This document shows positions 31,140-34,512 of a DNA stretch of 34,512 nucleotides, one piece after another. The notes below the pieces were generated by a model that was not told the origin of the DNA, ran no database searches, and saw only the letters and a program-made list of their open reading frames with translations. Position 1 is the stretch's first letter; every line of letters begins with the position of its first letter. A program made the position numbers and the translations under genes. This DNA comes from Phytophthora quininea (lineage: Eukaryota; Oomycota; Peronosporomycetes; Peronosporales; Peronosporaceae), in the NCBI GenBank assembly GCA_011947345.1, contig JAAVTG010000569.1, positions 1-34,512 on the forward strand, in the 5' to 3' direction.

Positions 31140-32457
31140 ACATAGATACACCAAACTGCGTATTTCGATAGACGAACAAGCACATTGCGAACCACCAAGT
31201 GCTGAAATCCTTGCTGTACAGTTTACAGGTTCCTCAGCTTCTTGACGGTGGTCTGGAGTTCCCTTTGTTGACCCACGAATCGATCGAGTTTTCAGCTTAG
31301 AAGTGATCCTCTCGATAGTTGAGCACATGCACCAGCTGAATCCCCACTCCTATCCGATACAGCCTCGAGCAGATCTTCACCGTGCCTCATTTCTGCTGCT
31401 ACTGCTGCTGCTCCAAGGACATTTTCACGCTGGACCCGACCCGGCAGCTAGACGGAGCGCAAGATCGCCGTGTTGGTCTTCAAGGGCGTGGTTGCGTCTT
31501 GCGCGCTTGCATTTTAATTCGCGTGGGTTGGCACCGCAAAAACGGTTTGCTCGACCGAATTGATCCTGTGGCGAAGGCAGCCTTCCGTCTCAAGCGCCGA
31601 CTACTGCCAGTCGAGTCGAGCTTGGCACCAAGCGAGTCCGCCGTGACGCCTCTGAGCCTTTCGAGTTCCAGAGTCCATGGCGCTCTCCGCTTCCAGGCAC
31701 TCGATCCCGAACACCTTGAACTGGGGCGGCTCCCCTTGTGTTTCCTCGGATTGCAGCGCCGTTAAACGCTCGCGGCGAGCGTTGCTGTGCTTGAAGTTGC
31801 CACCTCGTTTGATACGGATGATGACGGCACCGGAACCTCGACCAGCAACGTGTTGGCGGTGCAGGCAGGAACGCCGCGTCGGGCGGCGATGGCAATTAGG
31901 ACACTGGCATCTCGTGCCGGTCCCAAGGTGTCGTCTCCGGGTCGCCGACTGAAGCATTGAGTCGGGCGCGGGGAGTTGAGCGCGGCCATCTCACTCCAGA
32001 GCATCGAAAATGGCCGCCGGCTACTTCGACAGTCGTAATTGGATCGATCATGGCCGCTTGCGATTCAAACGATAACTCGCTTCAACATGCCACAGTGCAA
32101 CTAGCACCCGCTCGCGCCGCGCACTCGCCGCCGGATTGCCGCGTCGTCTCCCAAAAGCAGTAGTGATCTCTCAATGCCTGCGCTCTCCATGCTCGGACGA
32201 AGCTTAGCCCGCAGCCCAGCTACTGCTTCTGCTGCTACTGGTATTGAGATTTCGTGAATCCGGTCGCCGACAAGAGCTCGCCCTCGCGTTGAACTTTCGA
32301 TGACTGTCCTCCTTGCTGGTGTCGGATATCGATCAGAGGGCTCGTGCCAGCCCCCGCTGCAGTCCTCACTCACTCTCCAATTCTCCGTCGAGGCCCCAAG
32401 CCGGCCCTTCTTCACCGCTGCTCGACTGTCCACACACCACCACCCGCACCGCCAACC
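31140..32457. other. 1.3 kb intergenic with unassigned coding-like minus-strand stretch
   Basis: No supported gene. On the minus strand 32004-31760 (RPGDDTLGPARDASVLIAIA, NTLLVEVPVPSSSVSNEV) and, in another frame, about 31840-31600 (AVIIRIKRGGNFKH, PPQFKVFGIECLEAES) look protein-like and adjacent. They could be one frameshifted or decayed gene, but I cannot name it. The right end is the promoter and 5' UTR of aquaporin 2. Confidence 0.35.
32366..32386 (+). promoter_or_regulatory. Core promoter-like element of aquaporin 2
   Basis: TCACTCACTCTCC followed by AATTCTCC repeats the arrangement at 166-183 before aquaporin 1. It lies about 72 nt before the ATG at 32458, consistent with an oomycete initiator/FPR module. 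The likeness of the two promoters fits duplicated genes. Confidence 0.45.
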
Positions 32458-33353
32458 ATGAACAGAAACTCCAACACGGAGAAGAACGACCACGCCGGCT
32501 ACGCGGACCTCGAGTCGCCCGGAGTGGCCAACCACCTCCAACACCTGACGCCCGTCCAGAACGTCCCGTACATCGTCAAGAGCCAATTCGCCAAGGAGAT
32601 GATGGCCGAGTTCGTCGCCACGCTCGTCACCATGCTCTTCGGACTCTCGTGCATGACGCAGGTGGTGCTGAGCTCCGAGGCCAGCGGCAGCTTCGTCACC
32701 ATCGCGCTCTGCTGGGGGCCTTCTTCTTCGGCATCACCATCGGCGGCGGCGTCTCCGGCGCGCACCTCAACCCGGCCATCACCACCACGCTGGCGCTGCT
32801 CAAGCTGCTGCCGTGGTGGAAAGTGCCCTTCTACATCCTCAACCAGGTCGTCGCCGCCTACGTGGCCGCGCTCGTCGTGTACATCCTGTACCGCCCCATG
32901 TTTAACGAGGTGGACCCGGACCGCATGACGACACACACCATCTTCGCCACATATCCGCACGAAGGCGTGGGCAACTTCACGTGCTTCTTAACCGAGTTCG
33001 TGGGGACGGCGCTGCTGGTGTTGGGCATCCTGGCACTGCTGGACCAGCACAACCGCCCGATCGGCAAGAAGGCGGTGCCGCCGGCCGTCGGTGCGCTCGT
33101 GAGCACGATCGCCATGGGGTTCGCCATGAACACGGGGCTGGCCATCAACCCGGCGCGCGACCTCGGGCCGCGGTTGTTCATCCTGTGCGCTGGCTGGGGC
33201 TCGCGCGTCTTCAGCTTGAACCACTACTACTTCTGGATCCCGATCGTGGCACCGATCACGGGCGGTGCGTTCGGTGCGCTGGTGTACGAGGGCATGATCG
33301 GCTACCACCACCCGGAGAAGAACCGCGGCCCACACCCGGAGTACCGATTCTAA
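32458..33353 (+). CDS. Aquaglyceroporin 2 (MIP family), one apparent frameshift
   Basis: This is a paralogue of the channel at 232-1055. ATG 32458 opens a hydrophilic N-terminus (MNRNSNTEKNDHAGYADLE), then the first membrane span (MMAEFVATLVTMLFGLSCM). The frame changes in the G run at 32714-32718, where one G seems missing, and continues GAFFFGITIGGGVSGAHLNPAITT with the first NPA box. The second box is AINPARDLGPR, with the glycerol-channel Asp. The C-terminus is YHHPEKNRGPHPEYRF, and the stop is at 33351-33353. The corrected length is 298 residues, normal for the family. It differs from copy 1 in having a longer N-terminus and C-terminal tail. Confidence 0.9.
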
Positions 33354-33849
33354 GATGGTGCTTCGTACACGGTCGATCCCAACCGCCTGCGTCGTAGTTC
33401 GAGTTGCCACCAGCCATTTGGTGATCGTGTTCAATACATGTATACGTCTTGATCCAAACATTGCAGTCTCGTTGACGCTCAGGGCGCAAGCACAGCTTCG
33501 TGACATTGACGTAAAGCGCGGTACTGGACAGCCCACGTGGGTGCGAAATTCCATTGTCGTCTATGGGCAATCACACGCCCCGTTTTGATTAGCACTGCTG
33601 CCAACAGGATTTGTTGGTCATTCGCGAATTCTCTCCTGGACCACACCAGCAATGCGACGCAGCAGCAACAGCTCAACCCCGTGCACAAGTGCAACAAGTG
33701 TAGAGACCGGATGCAATTTCAAACGCCACGCTTCCGAAGACCGATTGGAATTTGCACCAGGAGACCCCATTGACCTACGTCAACCGTCAACCATCCACGG
33801 CCAACGACGACAAGAAGCCCAAAACCGCGTCCTGTTGAGACCGCCGGCC
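33354..33849. other. Intergenic between aquaporin 2 and glucosyltransferase
   Basis: Nothing recognised. It presumably holds the aquaporin 3' UTR and the promoter of the next gene. A frame open from 33652 runs into the glucosyltransferase, but its translation upstream of MRICIII is not family-like. Confidence 0.5.
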
Positions 33850-34512
33850 ATGCGCATCTGCATCATCATCGTCGGCACCAGAGGAGATGTCCAGCCGTTT
33901 CTCGCCATCGCACAGAGACTGCAACAGGATGGACATCGGGTGAGACTCGCCACGCATACCGTCTACCGAGACTTTGTCATGAGTCACGGCGTCGAGTTCT
34001 ATCCACTCGGTGGTGACCCCAGAGAGCTGGCAGCCTATATGGTGAAAACCGGAGGACACCTCATCCCCACCAAGATCGAGACGCTCACCAAGGACGTCCC
34101 ACGCAACAAAGAGATGATCAAGGAGATCGTGCGCTCTACATGGCCGGCAGTGTCGGCTGCCGACCCCGATGGAGGCGGCCCGGTGTGTCAGGCGCTCCAT
34201 TCCAGGCCCAAGCAACCATCGCCAATCCTGTCTCCTACGGCCACATCCACGTCGCCGAACGTCTCGGTGTGCCGCTGCATATTATGTTTCCTCAGCCGTG
34301 GGTGCCTACCATGGAGTTCCCTCACCCGCTGTCCAATATGCCGTACACGGACGAGCTCAAGAAGAGCAACTACATGTCGTACAAAATGGTGGACCTCTTG
34401 ATGTGGCAGGGCACCGAGGGGATCATCAACGAGTTCCGCACGAAGGTGCCTGCTGCGCAAAATCCGCAACGGCGACGGAGGACGAGATATTCTGCTAGAC
34501 TTGAAAATTCCT
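33850..34512 (+). CDS. Sterol 3-beta-glucosyltransferase-like GT28 protein, 5' part only
   Basis: This is a UDP-glycosyltransferase of the sterol glucosyltransferase type that moves glucose from UDP-glucose to a sterol or similar lipid. It starts MRICIIIVGTRGDVQPFLAIAQRL, the signature N-terminal loop with GTRGDVQP. GHRVRLATHTVYRDFV and GVEFYPLGGDPRELAAYMV follow, as in the family. Near 34184-34190 one base appears missing; the next frame gives GAPFQAQATIANPVSYGHIHVAERLGVPLHIMFPQPW, then WVPTMEFPHPL. A second shift is near 34457-34460, after which LLRKIRNGDGGRDILLD is read. The gene runs off the right edge, so the donor-binding C-terminal domain is not seen. Confidence 0.88.

Overview
The window is nuclear DNA of an oomycete, most likely Phytophthora or a close relative. 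The evidence is three tandem genes carrying the RXLR…EER signature of secreted host-targeted effectors, a Crinkler (CRN) gene with an LFLAK-type motif, oomycete-style multidomain proteins (FYVE-GAF and PP2C-cyclic nucleotide-kinase fusions), an axonemal dynein chain expected of a zoospore-forming organism, and short introns (about 44-80 nt) in otherwise compact genes. No prokaryotic operon, CRISPR array, tRNA or rRNA was seen.

Layout, left to right: aquaglyceroporin 1 (232-1055, +); DOT1-like methyltransferase with seven exons (1401-2505, +); EDEM/GH47 mannosidase-like protein with a PA domain (2637-4871, +); anoctamin/TMEM16 (4961-7404, -); phytanoyl-CoA dioxygenase-family enzyme (7620-8552, +); a 1.5 kb gene graveyard with a minus-strand relic and a stray copy of the dioxygenase 3' end; APC/C subunit CDC26 (10067-10297, +); a GT31-type Golgi glycosyltransferase (10479-11561, +); PP2C-CNBD-CNBD-pseudokinase (11974-15432, +); a broken CRN gene (15751-17009, -) head-to-head with axonemal dynein intermediate chain DNAI3/WDR63 (17097-20083, +); three RXLR genes or pseudogenes (20674-23381, +); a START-like/FYVE/GAF protein (23475-25545, -); a gene-poor repeat-like stretch with a Myb/SANT-like transposon-type relic (25546-28232); WDR3/UTP12 (28233-31139, +); aquaglyceroporin 2 (32458-33353, +); and the 5' part of a sterol-glucosyltransferase-like gene running off the right edge (33850-34512, +).

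The genes are not one pathway. Housekeeping functions (ribosome biogenesis, cell-cycle ubiquitin ligase, ER quality control, flagellar motility, cyclic-nucleotide signalling, membrane transport) are interrupted by accessory blocks holding effectors and relics, the usual mosaic of Phytophthora effector loci.

Most conserved genes contain one to three single-base frameshifts, nearly all at short homopolymers and mostly base losses. Because they hit genes expected to be essential, such as WDR3, they look like errors in the sequence rather than gene death. All gene spans below therefore follow the conserved reading across frames, and each break is noted. The decay in the RXLR and CRN genes is partly of another kind (lost start codon, internal deletion) and may be real.
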